Below, in pieces: positions 25,334 to 33,137 of a stretch of 64,000 nt of DNA. The DNA is from Paenibacillus silagei (GTDB lineage Bacteria; Bacillota; Bacilli; Paenibacillales; Paenibacillaceae): assembly GCF_017874735.1 (NCBI RefSeq), contig NZ_JAGGLV010000013.1, positions 151,688-215,687 on the forward strand, given 5' to 3'. The translations under genes were made by a program, and so were the position numbers. Below the pieces are notes generated by a model that searched no databases, was not told where the DNA came from, and was given only the letters and a program-made list of their open reading frames with translations. How positions within the stretch are numbered: the stretch's first letter is position 1; each line of letters starts with the position of its first letter.

Positions 25334-27073
25334 ATGACATTTGCATTGAGATCGAGGTTCATGGCAGTGTTAGGCATTGTGTTGGTTTCTTCGGTAGCGG
25401 GGGGTTCCCTTCCCCTTCCGGCACAAGCCGAGGAGCAGAGCAATCCCCCATTTGAGACGGAAGTGATTGTACGGACTGTTAACCAGTTCAAGAACTTGGC
25501 GGATGTACAGAATTTCATCGCGCTGTCCACAAGCTACGGGGTCGATGTCATCAGCATGAATGTGAAGCAGGATGAAGATGATGAGGTTCCGTCCGGCAGT
25601 GTATTTTATCAGAGTGATATCGCTCCTGTTGCCCAGGGCTACCAGAATTTCGATGCTTTGCAGGCTGTCATTACGGCAGCTCATGCCGCAGGCATCAAGG
25701 TTCATGCCTGGATTCCCCAGTTCCATGACCAGCAGGCCTTCCTCGCTCATGATGAATGGCAGATGCAGTCGCTGGTGAACGGGGTTCAGACTCCGTTTAC
25801 GGGCTCTAACGGCAACGAATATTTCGTCAATCCGATTCACCATGAGGTGCAGCAGTATGAGCGTTCCATCATTCAGGAAGTGATCGAGAATTATGATGTT
25901 GACGGTGTTGTACTGGATTGGATCCGCTTCGATAATTACAACATGGACGTCAGTGATTATACGGTTGCCAAGTATCAGGCGCAGTTCGGGTATTCGCCGC
26001 TCAGCATTGACTTCGATACGGATTCGCCGCAGCGCCAGCAGTGGAATGAATGGCGAACCGAACAAATCGGACAGTATGTAGGCGATATCCGTGCGGATAT
26101 TTCCGAATCCGCGAATCCGGATGTACAGCTCGGTGTATATATTCTGCCGCCGGAATTTACCGAGGTTGGACAGAATGTAGCCAAGTTCAAGGATGAGATC
26201 GACTTTGTCGCACCGATGGCGTACTTCGATGACTGGGAATTCAACAGTGATTGGGTATACAGCACCTCCTACGGTATCCTGAAGGATACCAGTGACGCGA
26301 TTAGCGGCAGTGATGTGGACATCGTAGCTACCCTGGATAATGACTGGACCGATGATCAATATCAGGAGGTCTACAAGGGAATCCGCGAGAATTATCCGGA
26401 TGTGAAGCGCCTGTCGTTCTTTGCCTATGGGGCCTGGCCGGAAGAGGAGCTGGCGAATATCCATGAACGTGAGACCTGGCCGACGCCGGGCTGGACGGCT
26501 CCGGTAGAGCAAGATTATCCGGCCCAGCTGCCTGCAGTATGGAAGGCGCGGAATATCGGTTCCATGCCGGGGAACGCCACCTACAATGCTTCCAACAAGC
26601 AATTTACACTCAGCAGCAGCTCTACGGATATTTGGGGCAATGGAGATCAGCTGAATTATATCTACCAACCCGTGAGCGGCAATGCGGAGATTGTGGTTAA
26701 GGTGCAGTCCACCAGCTGGCTGGACGGCTGGGCCAAGGCCGGCATTATGATCCGGGAGTCCCTGAGCCATAATTCCAAGCACGCGGATATGATGCTTACC
26801 CCATCGAATGGGGCCACCTTCCAGTATCGTTCAGAAACTGCGGGAACTATGGCCGATCATACGGCAACTGCCTCAGCTCCGAAATGGCTGAAGCTGACGA
26901 GAACCGGCAATACGTTCAAAGGGTCGATTTCGGCAAATGGGAGCAGCTGGCAGACGGTCGGAACCATTCAGATCCCGATGAAAAGCAAGGTGTATATCGG
27001 GATGGCCCTCAGCAACCCCGGGAATGACTCGCGGAACAAGGCTGTGTTTGGAAATGTGAAGGTTACGGATTAA
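25334..27073 (+). CDS. Secreted GH10-like (YngK/DUF187 type) glycoside hydrolase with C-terminal beta-sandwich domain
   Basis: A 579-residue secreted protein. A Sec signal ends at about AQAEE (residues 29-35). Residues about 40-380 form a TIM-barrel of the glycosyl-hydrolase-like 10 family: VITAAHAAGIKVHAWIPQF, then YDVDGVVLDWIRFDNYN with acidic residues at the expected catalytic strand end, then FVAPMAYFDDW. Residues about 395-579 form a DUF1349/laminin-G-like beta-sandwich (VVKVQSTSWLDGWAKAGIMIRES, MALSNPGNDSRNKAVFGNVKV), probably carbohydrate-binding. It would trim an extracellular glycan for the importer upstream. Substrate unknown. Confidence 0.82.
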   Translation: MTFALRSRFMAVLGIVLVSSVAGGSLPLPAQAEEQSNPPFETEVIVRTVNQFKNLADVQNFIALSTSYGVDVISMNVKQDEDDEVPSGSVFYQSDIAPVAQGYQNFDALQAVITAAHAAGIKVHAWIPQFHDQQAFLAHDEWQMQSLVNGVQTPFTGSNGNEYFVNPIHHEVQQYERSIIQEVIENYDVDGVVLDWIRFDNYNMDVSDYTVAKYQAQFGYSPLSIDFDTDSPQRQQWNEWRTEQIGQYVGDIRADISESANPDVQLGVYILPPEFTEVGQNVAKFKDEIDFVAPMAYFDDWEFNSDWVYSTSYGILKDTSDAISGSDVDIVATLDNDWTDDQYQEVYKGIRENYPDVKRLSFFAYGAWPEEELANIHERETWPTPGWTAPVEQDYPAQLPAVWKARNIGSMPGNATYNASNKQFTLSSSSTDIWGNGDQLNYIYQPVSGNAEIVVKVQSTSWLDGWAKAGIMIRESLSHNSKHADMMLTPSNGATFQYRSETAGTMADHTATASAPKWLKLTRTGNTFKGSISANGSSWQTVGTIQIPMKSKVYIGMALSNPGNDSRNKAVFGNVKVTD

Positions 27074-27137
27074 GCCTAAACCTGAGAGCCGGGAGAACCA
27101 ATATGAGCTATAGATTAGGGCTGAAGGAGATATGCAT

Positions 27138-28862
27138 ATGACGATGCCGTTAAGGGAAGGGCAGTATTACTTTCGGGACTATTACGATCAGGGTGAAGAG
27201 TTGGTGGTGGAAGGGCAGCAGTTGAGAATCGAGCTGACTTCAAAGTTCTCCATGACCCAGAAGTGGGAGTGGCCGCTTGCCGCCGAAGGCCCGATTGTGA
27301 TCCTTGAGCCGTCTGGAGAAAATGAGGAAACACCTGAACCTGGCAATATCAAGCTGGAACTTAAATATGAGAGATCGCTTAAGGCGGATGGTTATCAGCT
27401 GGACATCCGTAAGGACGGCACAATTACCATAGCTGCCTCCAATAAGAGAGGACTACGGTATGGAATGGATGCTCTGCACCGGCTGCTGAGCGTAGGTGAA
27501 GGCAAGTGCCGGTTGCCTGTGGCGGCCATTCACGATGAGCCTTCTTTTCCAGTCCGCGGCATTATTGAAGGCTTCTACGGCACGCCGTGGAGCTTCGAGG
27601 ACCGGATGGATGCTGTGCGTTATCTGGCGGCTCACCGGATGAATACCTTCATGCATGCTCCCAAGGATGATCCCTATCACCGCGAGCTATGGCGTGAGCC
27701 TTATCCTGAGAATCTGTTCGAGCAGATTCGTGAGCTGAAGCAGGAATGTGATACGCAGCTGGTGGACTTCTATTATTGCATTAGTCCGGGGAACGATCTG
27801 CAGTTTCGCAGTGAAGAGGATTTTGCCAGTCTGGAAGCGAAGCTGGCAGCGATGATCGCCATCGGGGTCCGGCATTTCGCCCTGCTGATGGACGACATCG
27901 ACTACGCCTTGTCAGGGGAGAACCTTCATTACCTTGAGCGCTCCGGACTGGCACACGCTTATGTGGCCAACCGTGTCTACGACTATTTAAGCTGCCAATT
28001 GCAGAAGGTTATGCTGGTGATGTGCCCCGCTGAGTACTGGTCCTCCTGGGATACCGAATATAAGCGGGATATCCGCGAGAAGCTGCATTCGGAGATCAAG
28101 GTATTCTGGACTGGCTCTGCCGTCTTTGCCCGGCAGGTCGGGAGCAGACCGGCACAGGAGAATTACAGCCATTACGGGCATGAGCTGTGGCTGTGGGACA
28201 ACATACCTGTCAATGATGCCGACTATGACCGGTTGTTTCTGGACCCGGTCCGCGGGCGTTATTCCCGGCTTGGCCAGAGCGGACATCAGGCCGTGGTAGC
28301 GAATCCGATGGTGCAGTGGGAATGCTCCAAGATTACACTGAACACCATGGCCCACTATATGTGGAACAGTGAGCGTTATATGCCTGAGCTGTCCTGGGAG
28401 CTGTCGGTCCGCGAATTTGCCGGAGAGCTGGCAGACGATATGATGTTCTTCTGCCGCCAGAATCTCAATAGCCAGCTCTATAGCCGTGGATATGAGGAAC
28501 TGAAAGTGGCTGTGCACAGCAGAGATATCCGCTGGCTTGATGCGTATTTCGACCGACTGGAGAGCGTCTCCTACCGGTTGCTTGAAATGGAGAATTCCAA
28601 GTTCCAGACAGAAGCAGAACCCTGGCTGCAAAGAGCCCTGGCGGATGTAGAGCTGTGGAGAGCCTTGCGGCGGAAGGTAATAACCGGGGGAACTGAACCC
28701 GGAGCCGATGAAGAACTGCGTAAGCGGGCCGAAGCCTGCCGGGCCTTTGAGGTCCGGCTGGGGAGTGATCCCGCCTGGATGGCAGCCGAGGCCTGGGGAC
28801 TTGCTGTCCGGGAAGGCAAGAAGGGATACCGGCTGATTTTGGAGGATGAGGTGGTAATCTAG
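27138..28862 (+). CDS. GH84 beta-N-acetylglucosaminidase (O-GlcNAcase/NagJ family)
   Basis: 574 residues from ATG 27138, chosen because AAGGAG is 8 bases upstream; another ATG six bases earlier sits too close. The N-terminal alpha/beta domain (to about 130) is followed by the catalytic barrel starting FPVRGIIEGFYGTPWSFEDR, with the paired catalytic aspartates in LLMDDID (D252, D253). No signal peptide is visible, unlike the secreted clostridial NagJ, so it probably acts on imported GlcNAc glycosides by substrate-assisted catalysis. It is the last gene of the operon. Confidence 0.92.
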   Translation: MTMPLREGQYYFRDYYDQGEELVVEGQQLRIELTSKFSMTQKWEWPLAAEGPIVILEPSGENEETPEPGNIKLELKYERSLKADGYQLDIRKDGTITIAASNKRGLRYGMDALHRLLSVGEGKCRLPVAAIHDEPSFPVRGIIEGFYGTPWSFEDRMDAVRYLAAHRMNTFMHAPKDDPYHRELWREPYPENLFEQIRELKQECDTQLVDFYYCISPGNDLQFRSEEDFASLEAKLAAMIAIGVRHFALLMDDIDYALSGENLHYLERSGLAHAYVANRVYDYLSCQLQKVMLVMCPAEYWSSWDTEYKRDIREKLHSEIKVFWTGSAVFARQVGSRPAQENYSHYGHELWLWDNIPVNDADYDRLFLDPVRGRYSRLGQSGHQAVVANPMVQWECSKITLNTMAHYMWNSERYMPELSWELSVREFAGELADDMMFFCRQNLNSQLYSRGYEELKVAVHSRDIRWLDAYFDRLESVSYRLLEMENSKFQTEAEPWLQRALADVELWRALRRKVITGGTEPGADEELRKRAEACRAFEVRLGSDPAWMAAEAWGLAVREGKKGYRLILEDEVVI

Positions 28863-28956
28863 CGCTTATTGATCCTGATTAATGCATAGTACCGTACACA
28901 AATCAAAGGTAATGCTGGAAATATTGCCGCCATACTCCAATGACAATACGTGTAAG

Positions 28957-28994
28957 CCTTCCTTTCCCCTTCGGGGTGAGGGGAGGTTTTTTGT
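28957..28994 (+). terminator. Terminator of the GlcNAc-glycan operon
   Basis: CCTTCCTTTCCCC, loop TTCG, GGGGTGAGGGGAGG then TTTTTT. It is near-identical in design to the gerE terminator. Confidence 0.88.
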
Positions 28995-29034
28995 TTGCCA
29001 AAATCACGGAAGAGTGAGTTAGATCACCGTCTGA

Positions 29035-29298
29035 ATTTTATCAAATGATAAATTATTTCATGAATTCAAGCAGATCAAAACAGATAAGATTAAGGGCATT
29101 GCACAGCCACCGATTGTGAAGTCATTTCATGCGGAATCACAAATTATTGATCTGCCAAAGGTTAGTAGGGACGTAGTGAGTAAAGAGAGTATATTTGACT
29201 GTATAGAGCAGAGAAGAAGTACACGCTTCTATTCGGCCGACACGCTAAGTCTGGAGGAGCTGTCCTATTTATTGTGGGCCACCCAGGGGATTACTGGA
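29035..29298 (+). pseudogene. N-terminal remnant of a SagB-type nitroreductase
   Basis: The frame reads GIAQPPIVKSFHAES, IDLPKVSRD, then IEQRRSTRFYSADTLSLEEL and SYLLWATQGIT, which is the N-terminal FMN-binding part of SagB-like nitroreductases. Similarity stops at about 29295; beyond that the frame is only antisense of the neighbouring oxidoreductase. There is no convincing start codon with an RBS. About two thirds of the gene has been lost. The junction also supplies the stop codon of the convergent gene. Confidence 0.8.
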
Positions 29299-29817
29299 AT
29301 GAACGTACTCCAGATAATCCACGGCACTCTGATTAATTTCATCGTCACTCGCCTGGAAGGAAGCGCCGAACACGGCGAAGTAAGGCAAGGCGATTGCTCC
29401 AACATGGATGGCACTGGCGTGGAACGGGGCGATGAGCTCATCTACAGTAAAAGAAACGGACCCGGTTGGCTGGTAGTTTTCCTTTTTATCGCCGATGGTT
29501 ATAGCTATGCCCAGCTTCTTACCCTTCAGCTTGTTCCCGTTCGAGCCGTAAGCCCAGCCGTGAGTGAACACATCGTCCAGCCATTTTTTCAGCAGCGGGG
29601 GGTAGCTATACCAGTATAAGGGGAATTGGAAAATAATCAGGTCATGCGCCTCCAATAAACGCTGCTCCCGCGGAACATCGATGCTCCAGTCCGGGTACTC
29701 CTTGTAGAGCTCGTGGACCGTAACGTCCTCCGGATGCAGCAGCAGCTCTTGTCTCCATCTCCGGTTCACTCTTGAAGCCTCTATATTGGGGTGTGCCAGG
29801 ATGATCAGGGTTGTCAT
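29269..29817 (-). CDS. NAD(P)H quinone oxidoreductase (YwrO/KefF flavodoxin-like)
   Basis: A 182-residue FMN-dependent reductase. MTTLIILAHPNIEASRVNRRW is the flavodoxin-like N-terminus, with FQFPLYWYSYPPLLKKWLDDVF near 70-90 and GKKLGIAITIGDKKENY near 105, as in YwrO-type proteins. AAAGGTGA lies 6 bases before ATG. The last residues (SSNPLGGPQ) are read from DNA antisense to the nitroreductase remnant, so the original C-terminus was replaced at a deletion junction. It is divergent from an HxlR regulator that probably controls it. Confidence 0.9.
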   Translation of the reverse strand: MTTLIILAHPNIEASRVNRRWRQELLLHPEDVTVHELYKEYPDWSIDVPREQRLLEAHDLIIFQFPLYWYSYPPLLKKWLDDVFTHGWAYGSNGNKLKGKKLGIAITIGDKKENYQPTGSVSFTVDELIAPFHASAIHVGAIALPYFAVFGASFQASDDEINQSAVDYLEYVHSSNPLGGPQ

Positions 29818-30037
29818 TAGGGATCACCTTTCCGGGGTATAATTTGTGTTGTGCAGCTGCTTTTATTATTTTGCAAGTTCCTGAAAATGTAAATACACAC
29901 AATAAAGTAACAAGGTTACCTCAAGGTGTGCACTAGACTTAATAATATAAGAAAGACGGCAAAGCCGTTTCCACTTGCAGGATATTGTGGCATGCTTAGA
30001 GGAGTAGGTTCAATTTAAGACGGGTGAGGTGCCAGAG

Positions 30038-30394
30038 ATGAAGCAATATCATTTAGGGATCGAGGCAACGCTTGAGATTATCGGCGGGAAGTGGAAGTCG
30101 CTGATCATATGTATACTGATGTCGGGGACCAAGAGGACGAGTGAACTGCAGCGCAGTATTCCGGGCATCTCGCAAAAGGTTCTGATTCAGCAGCTTCGTG
30201 AGCTGGAACGGGACGGGATCATCGGCAGAGTGGTCTATAGCCAAATGCCGCCCAAAGTGGAATATTACATCACCGAGTATGGAGTGACAGCCAATGAAAT
30301 CATTGACCTGATGTGCTCCTGGGGCAGAACCAATATAGCGATCCGGCAGCAGCGGGGTGAGGAAGTCATGCTGCTTGATAAGGACGCTGAATAG
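30038..30394 (+). CDS. HxlR-family transcriptional regulator
   Basis: A 118-residue winged-helix protein beginning MKQYHLGIEATLEIIGGKWK, the invariant HxlR opening, followed by RTSELQRSIPGISQKVLIQQLRELERDGI (recognition helix) and VEYYITEYG (wing). I chose ATG 30038 since GGTGAGG is 8 bases upstream; a GTG nine bases earlier is possible. HxlR regulators commonly sit divergent to flavin oxidoreductases and sense electrophiles or quinones. Confidence 0.9.
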   Translation: MKQYHLGIEATLEIIGGKWKSLIICILMSGTKRTSELQRSIPGISQKVLIQQLRELERDGIIGRVVYSQMPPKVEYYITEYGVTANEIIDLMCSWGRTNIAIRQQRGEEVMLLDKDAE

Positions 30395-30418
30395 GAGCAG
30401 AACTGATATACTAATCTA

Positions 30419-30447
30419 TTGACATTAGTTTGATATCAAACTATAAT
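30419..30447 (+). promoter_or_regulatory. Consensus sigma-A promoter with MarR operator in the spacer
   Basis: TTGACA (30419-30424), a 17-base spacer and TATAAT (30442-30447) form a perfect vegetative promoter. The palindrome AGTTTGATATCAAACT (30427-30442) fills the spacer, so a bound regulator would exclude RNA polymerase. Expected transcription start is at about 30453-30454, which is the ATG of the marR gene. Confidence 0.85.
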
Positions 30448-30453
30448 TCCTTT

Positions 30454-30876
30454 ATGGAAACCAGAGATGCTATTTCACTTATATCCAAGATCCGCGAGAA
30501 GGTTAACCGCTTCATCGTTCAAGAGATGGCGAAGCAGGGAGTAGACGGCATTGCCACCTCACACGGAGATATTCTTTATGCGCTGCTGTCTAAGCACAGA
30601 CTCACCATGGCTGAGATCTCGGCACATATTCATAAGGACAAATCTACGGTTACAGCACTTGTGGATAAGCTGGTCCGGCTGGGACTGGTTAAGAAGGAGA
30701 GGGATCAGGAGGACACACGGTACGTATACGTTACTCTAACCGGGAAGGGGAAGGCACTGGAGCCGGTATTTGAATCGGTCTCTTCTGCTATGCTGAAGCA
30801 GTTCTACCGCGATATCACGGAAGAGGAGCAGACAATTTTGCTGGCGATTTTAATAAAAATCAATCATAATTTCTAA
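30454..30876 (+). CDS. MarR-family transcriptional regulator
   Basis: 140 residues if translated from ATG 30454 (METRDAISLISKIREKVN). The winged HTH is clear: LTMAEISAHIHKDKSTVTALVDKLVRLGLVKKERDQEDTR at about 55-94. No Shine-Dalgarno precedes this ATG, and the promoter above would start the mRNA at or next to it, so the message may be leaderless. A TTG eight codons earlier lies within the promoter spacer and would not be transcribed from it. The same operator lies before the next gene, so the protein likely represses itself and the hydrolase. Confidence 0.88.
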   Translation: METRDAISLISKIREKVNRFIVQEMAKQGVDGIATSHGDILYALLSKHRLTMAEISAHIHKDKSTVTALVDKLVRLGLVKKERDQEDTRYVYVTLTGKGKALEPVFESVSSAMLKQFYRDITEEEQTILLAILIKINHNF

Positions 30877-30890
30877 AAATTTGGTGTGAT

Positions 30891-30906
30891 AGTTTGATAT
30901 CAAACT
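30891..30906. promoter_or_regulatory. Second copy of the MarR operator
   Basis: AGTTTGATATCAAACT is identical to the 16-base palindrome at 30427-30442. It lies 22 bases upstream of the alpha/beta hydrolase start, overlapping its likely promoter (TTGGTG near 30881 and an AT-rich -10 near 30906-30912). Confidence 0.85.
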
Positions 30907-30927
30907 AAATATAGAGAGGACATTATA

Positions 30928-31764
30928 ATGATAGACTACACTGATGAATTACCGCCGCATACAGAGAAATATGTCGGTGAGCATGATCTCTACCTGGAGA
31001 TTTATAAGGGAGAGGAGGCGCGGGAAGGCCAAAAACAGGAAGATAGGGTACCCCTGCTGTTTGTGCATGGTGCGTATACCGGAAGCTGGATGTGGAGCAA
31101 GTACCTTCCCCATTTCATCCGTGAAGGCTGGACCTGTTATGTGATGAATCTGAGAAGTCATTACCGGAGCCGGGTGCTGGATATGACACAGATTACCTTT
31201 GAAGATTATCTGGAGGATATCCATGAGATAGTGCAGTTAATTCAGGCTGAATGCGGAGCTGCTCCTGTCCTGATCGGGTTCAGTATGGGCGGGATCCTCA
31301 GCCAGAAGGTGGCGGAGACAGCCGGGCTGGCCGGGCTTGTGCTGATGGATTCAAGTATATGCAGAGAGGTACATGAGGAGGTCCCTTATACGGATATCGT
31401 TAAGACAGTACCGGGTAACGTAGTACCCGCACCGGTCCGCGAAGAGGAGATCAGCCTGGATGAGACGGCAGAAGACATAGCGTTTCAGCGAAAATACCTG
31501 ACGATGGAGTCCGCCAAGGCGTTTAGAACCTTCTCTTATCACTTTGGGGCAGATGGGGTATCCGTAGACAGCAGAAACATTGCTTGTCCTTGTCTGGTAA
31601 TCCATGCGGTTAACAGTGATGAGGATGAGCGCCGGGGCAGAGCCAATGCAGCGTATTTCCGCGCAGCCTACGCAGGTCTTTGGGGCACCACCCATACCGG
31701 CCTGCTCGTAGGACAGCGCTATCAGGAAGCGGCACAGACGATCCTGCGGTGGTTAGCAAGATAA
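30928..31764 (+). CDS. Alpha/beta hydrolase controlled by the MarR protein
   Basis: A 278-residue alpha/beta hydrolase: oxyanion-hole region LLFVHGAYTGSWMWSKY, nucleophile elbow GFSMGG near residue 116, an acidic residue region VIHAVNSDEDERRG near 230 and a late histidine in GTTHTGLL near 253. RBS GAGAGGA is 7 bases before ATG. Cytoplasmic; no signal. With a MarR repressor sharing its operator, it may process a toxic ester or lactone, but the substrate is unknown. Confidence 0.85.
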   Translation: MIDYTDELPPHTEKYVGEHDLYLEIYKGEEAREGQKQEDRVPLLFVHGAYTGSWMWSKYLPHFIREGWTCYVMNLRSHYRSRVLDMTQITFEDYLEDIHEIVQLIQAECGAAPVLIGFSMGGILSQKVAETAGLAGLVLMDSSICREVHEEVPYTDIVKTVPGNVVPAPVREEEISLDETAEDIAFQRKYLTMESAKAFRTFSYHFGADGVSVDSRNIACPCLVIHAVNSDEDERRGRANAAYFRAAYAGLWGTTHTGLLVGQRYQEAAQTILRWLAR

Positions 31765-31790
31765 TGTAATGAATCAAGTGCAACAAATAA

Positions 31791-31832
31791 AAGGCCGCCT
31801 GAACCGGGATGCTCCCGTTCCTTAGCGGCCTT
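31791..31832. terminator. Hairpin terminator after the alpha/beta hydrolase
   Basis: AAGGCCGC ... GCGGCCTT with an inner CCGGGA/TCCCGT hairpin. The T-rich tail is better on the minus strand (TTTTATTTG), so it may mainly end minus-strand transcription from 31878-32063. Confidence 0.65.
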
Positions 31833-31877
31833 AACCTAATAGGTGAAGGGTGTTCTATATATACATCAAACTGTAAA

Positions 31878-32063
31878 TTAGTGAAATTTGACAGTCTTGA
31901 TGCGCGATTCCTGCTCGTAAGTTAGCGGGCTTGGCGTTGGCGGTGTGTGCAGATGGCGGTGTGCGCTGTATTCCATTCTCCGGTAATCCTCTTCTCCGGA
32001 AGCCATCCCCGGCTGCCACATCCCGGTTACCCAATTCTTCAGTTCCTTAATTCCTGCCAGCAT
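31878..32063 (-). CDS. Small hypothetical protein
   Basis: 61 residues starting MLAGIKELKNWVTGMWQPGM, with AAGGAGG 9 bases before this ATG; another in-frame ATG lies 9 bases upstream but touches the RBS. The rest is His/Pro/Thr-rich (HRHLHTPPTPSPL) and ends RIKTVKFH. No known domain. The strong RBS and following hairpin support a real gene. Confidence 0.55.
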   Translation of the reverse strand: MLAGIKELKNWVTGMWQPGMASGEEDYRRMEYSAHRHLHTPPTPSPLTYEQESRIKTVKFH

Positions 32064-32271
32064 TGCATTCATCCTCCTTGGCGATGAAATACGGTAATGA
32101 ACCTCTGGGACATCTCTTTTGGTTACGCTTTCATTATAGCATACATAATCCAAAAAGCAATGAAATGTCCGCCTGATAAAGACAAATAAATAAGGAATAA
32201 TGTTGTGATAACTGGGTTTGTATTTGTATAAGAGAACAATGTCCTCGTGAGATGGACTGCGTGCGGGCAAC

Positions 32272-32302
32272 AAAAAAAGCGGCAGCCGGGAGGGCGGTCG
32301 CT
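32272..32302 (-). terminator. Terminator of the coiled-coil gene
   Basis: Read on the minus strand: AAGCGACCGCCCTCCCGGCTGCCGC then TTTTTTT; arms AGCG/CGCT and GCC/GGC with small mismatches. It follows the stop at 32316. Confidence 0.7.
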
Positions 32303-32315
32303 TAGTGGCGGGATG

Positions 32316-32882
32316 TTATGCGGAAGCAGCTAAACGTTTCAATTCAGCTTCCTGATCTATAGAACGCCGGGCCAGTATATCCAGCGTTGCGTCATGTCCT
32401 CGCAGGCTTCGGTCGATCCGCTCCAGAGAATCCCGGCCAGCAACGACTTCAGTGTTGACCTCGGACACCGCCTGCTGAATAAGCGGAATCAGCTTGGTAT
32501 CTTCTTTGATGCTTTCGATATCAGCCTTGACGGTAACGATATCATCCTTGATGGTAAGGATGTCGGCCTTGACGTTTTCAATTTCATCCTTGATGATCAC
32601 CAGCTCGGCCGTAATTTCAGACTTGAATGCAGTGAATTCTGACTGAAGATTTTGAACATCGGCCTTGAGTCCTGAAATTTCGGATTTGATCCCTGTGATT
32701 TCAGACTTCATTCCTGTAACTTCGGATTTAACTCCTGAAATTTCGGATTTTAGTTCTGTGATTTCGGACTTCATTCCTGTAACTTCGAATTTAACTCCTG
32801 AAATTTCAGATTTCATTCCGTTAATTTCGGACTTTACTCCTTGCAGCTCGGCAAGAATCTGCTGGAGAATTACATCGCTCAT
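32316..32882 (-). CDS. Coiled-coil protein with seven-residue repeats
   Basis: 188 residues from ATG 32882, chosen for AAGGAG 9 bases upstream and the natural opening MSDVILQQILAELQGVKSEI. From about residue 15 to 75 it consists of tandem seven-residue units of type GMKSEIS/GVKSEVT, then continues as a heptad helix (IKDEIENVKADILTIKDD) to about 135. The hydrophobic a/d positions give a long parallel coiled coil. The C-terminus (DSLERIDRSLRGHDATLDILARRSID) resembles tails of Bacillus/Paenibacillus coiled-coil proteins of unknown function. No signal peptide or membrane anchor. Confidence 0.8.
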   Translation of the reverse strand: MSDVILQQILAELQGVKSEINGMKSEISGVKFEVTGMKSEITELKSEISGVKSEVTGMKSEITGIKSEISGLKADVQNLQSEFTAFKSEITAELVIIKDEIENVKADILTIKDDIVTVKADIESIKEDTKLIPLIQQAVSEVNTEVVAGRDSLERIDRSLRGHDATLDILARRSIDQEAELKRLAASA

Positions 32883-33137
32883 AGGGCACAGCTCCTTAGA
32901 TAGGGTTGGAATAGGACTGCTGCTTGAAGGGGGGATACCTGCGGAATAGGTACAGGTCATTATAGCATATTTGCGTCATTATTGGGTGCTGCTGTAAAAA
33001 GAATTCCATGAACATATTGGACATTAGAAAACGGATACTTAAATTTATAAATATACAAAATAGGACAATGGGTGTACTATGTATGTGAATAAATTCGCAT
33101 GAAGCGTAACCGATAAGAGATGGGGGAATCAAGATCC
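32883..33137. other. Intergenic region between the coiled-coil gene and the ABC importer
   Basis: AT-rich spacer that should hold two divergent promoters. I see no riboswitch: there is no TPP or S-box signature before the downstream importer. Nothing else is supported. Confidence 0.5.

Noticed and set aside
25370..26782. 470-codon frame opposite the GH10-like gene
   Set aside because: Antisense shadow; no domain and no RBS, while the plus-strand protein has signal peptide and fold motifs.
29116..29619. Intact 167-residue plus-strand gene
   Set aside because: Only the first 60 codons resemble a nitroreductase; the rest is antisense to the quinone reductase, so it is a remnant.
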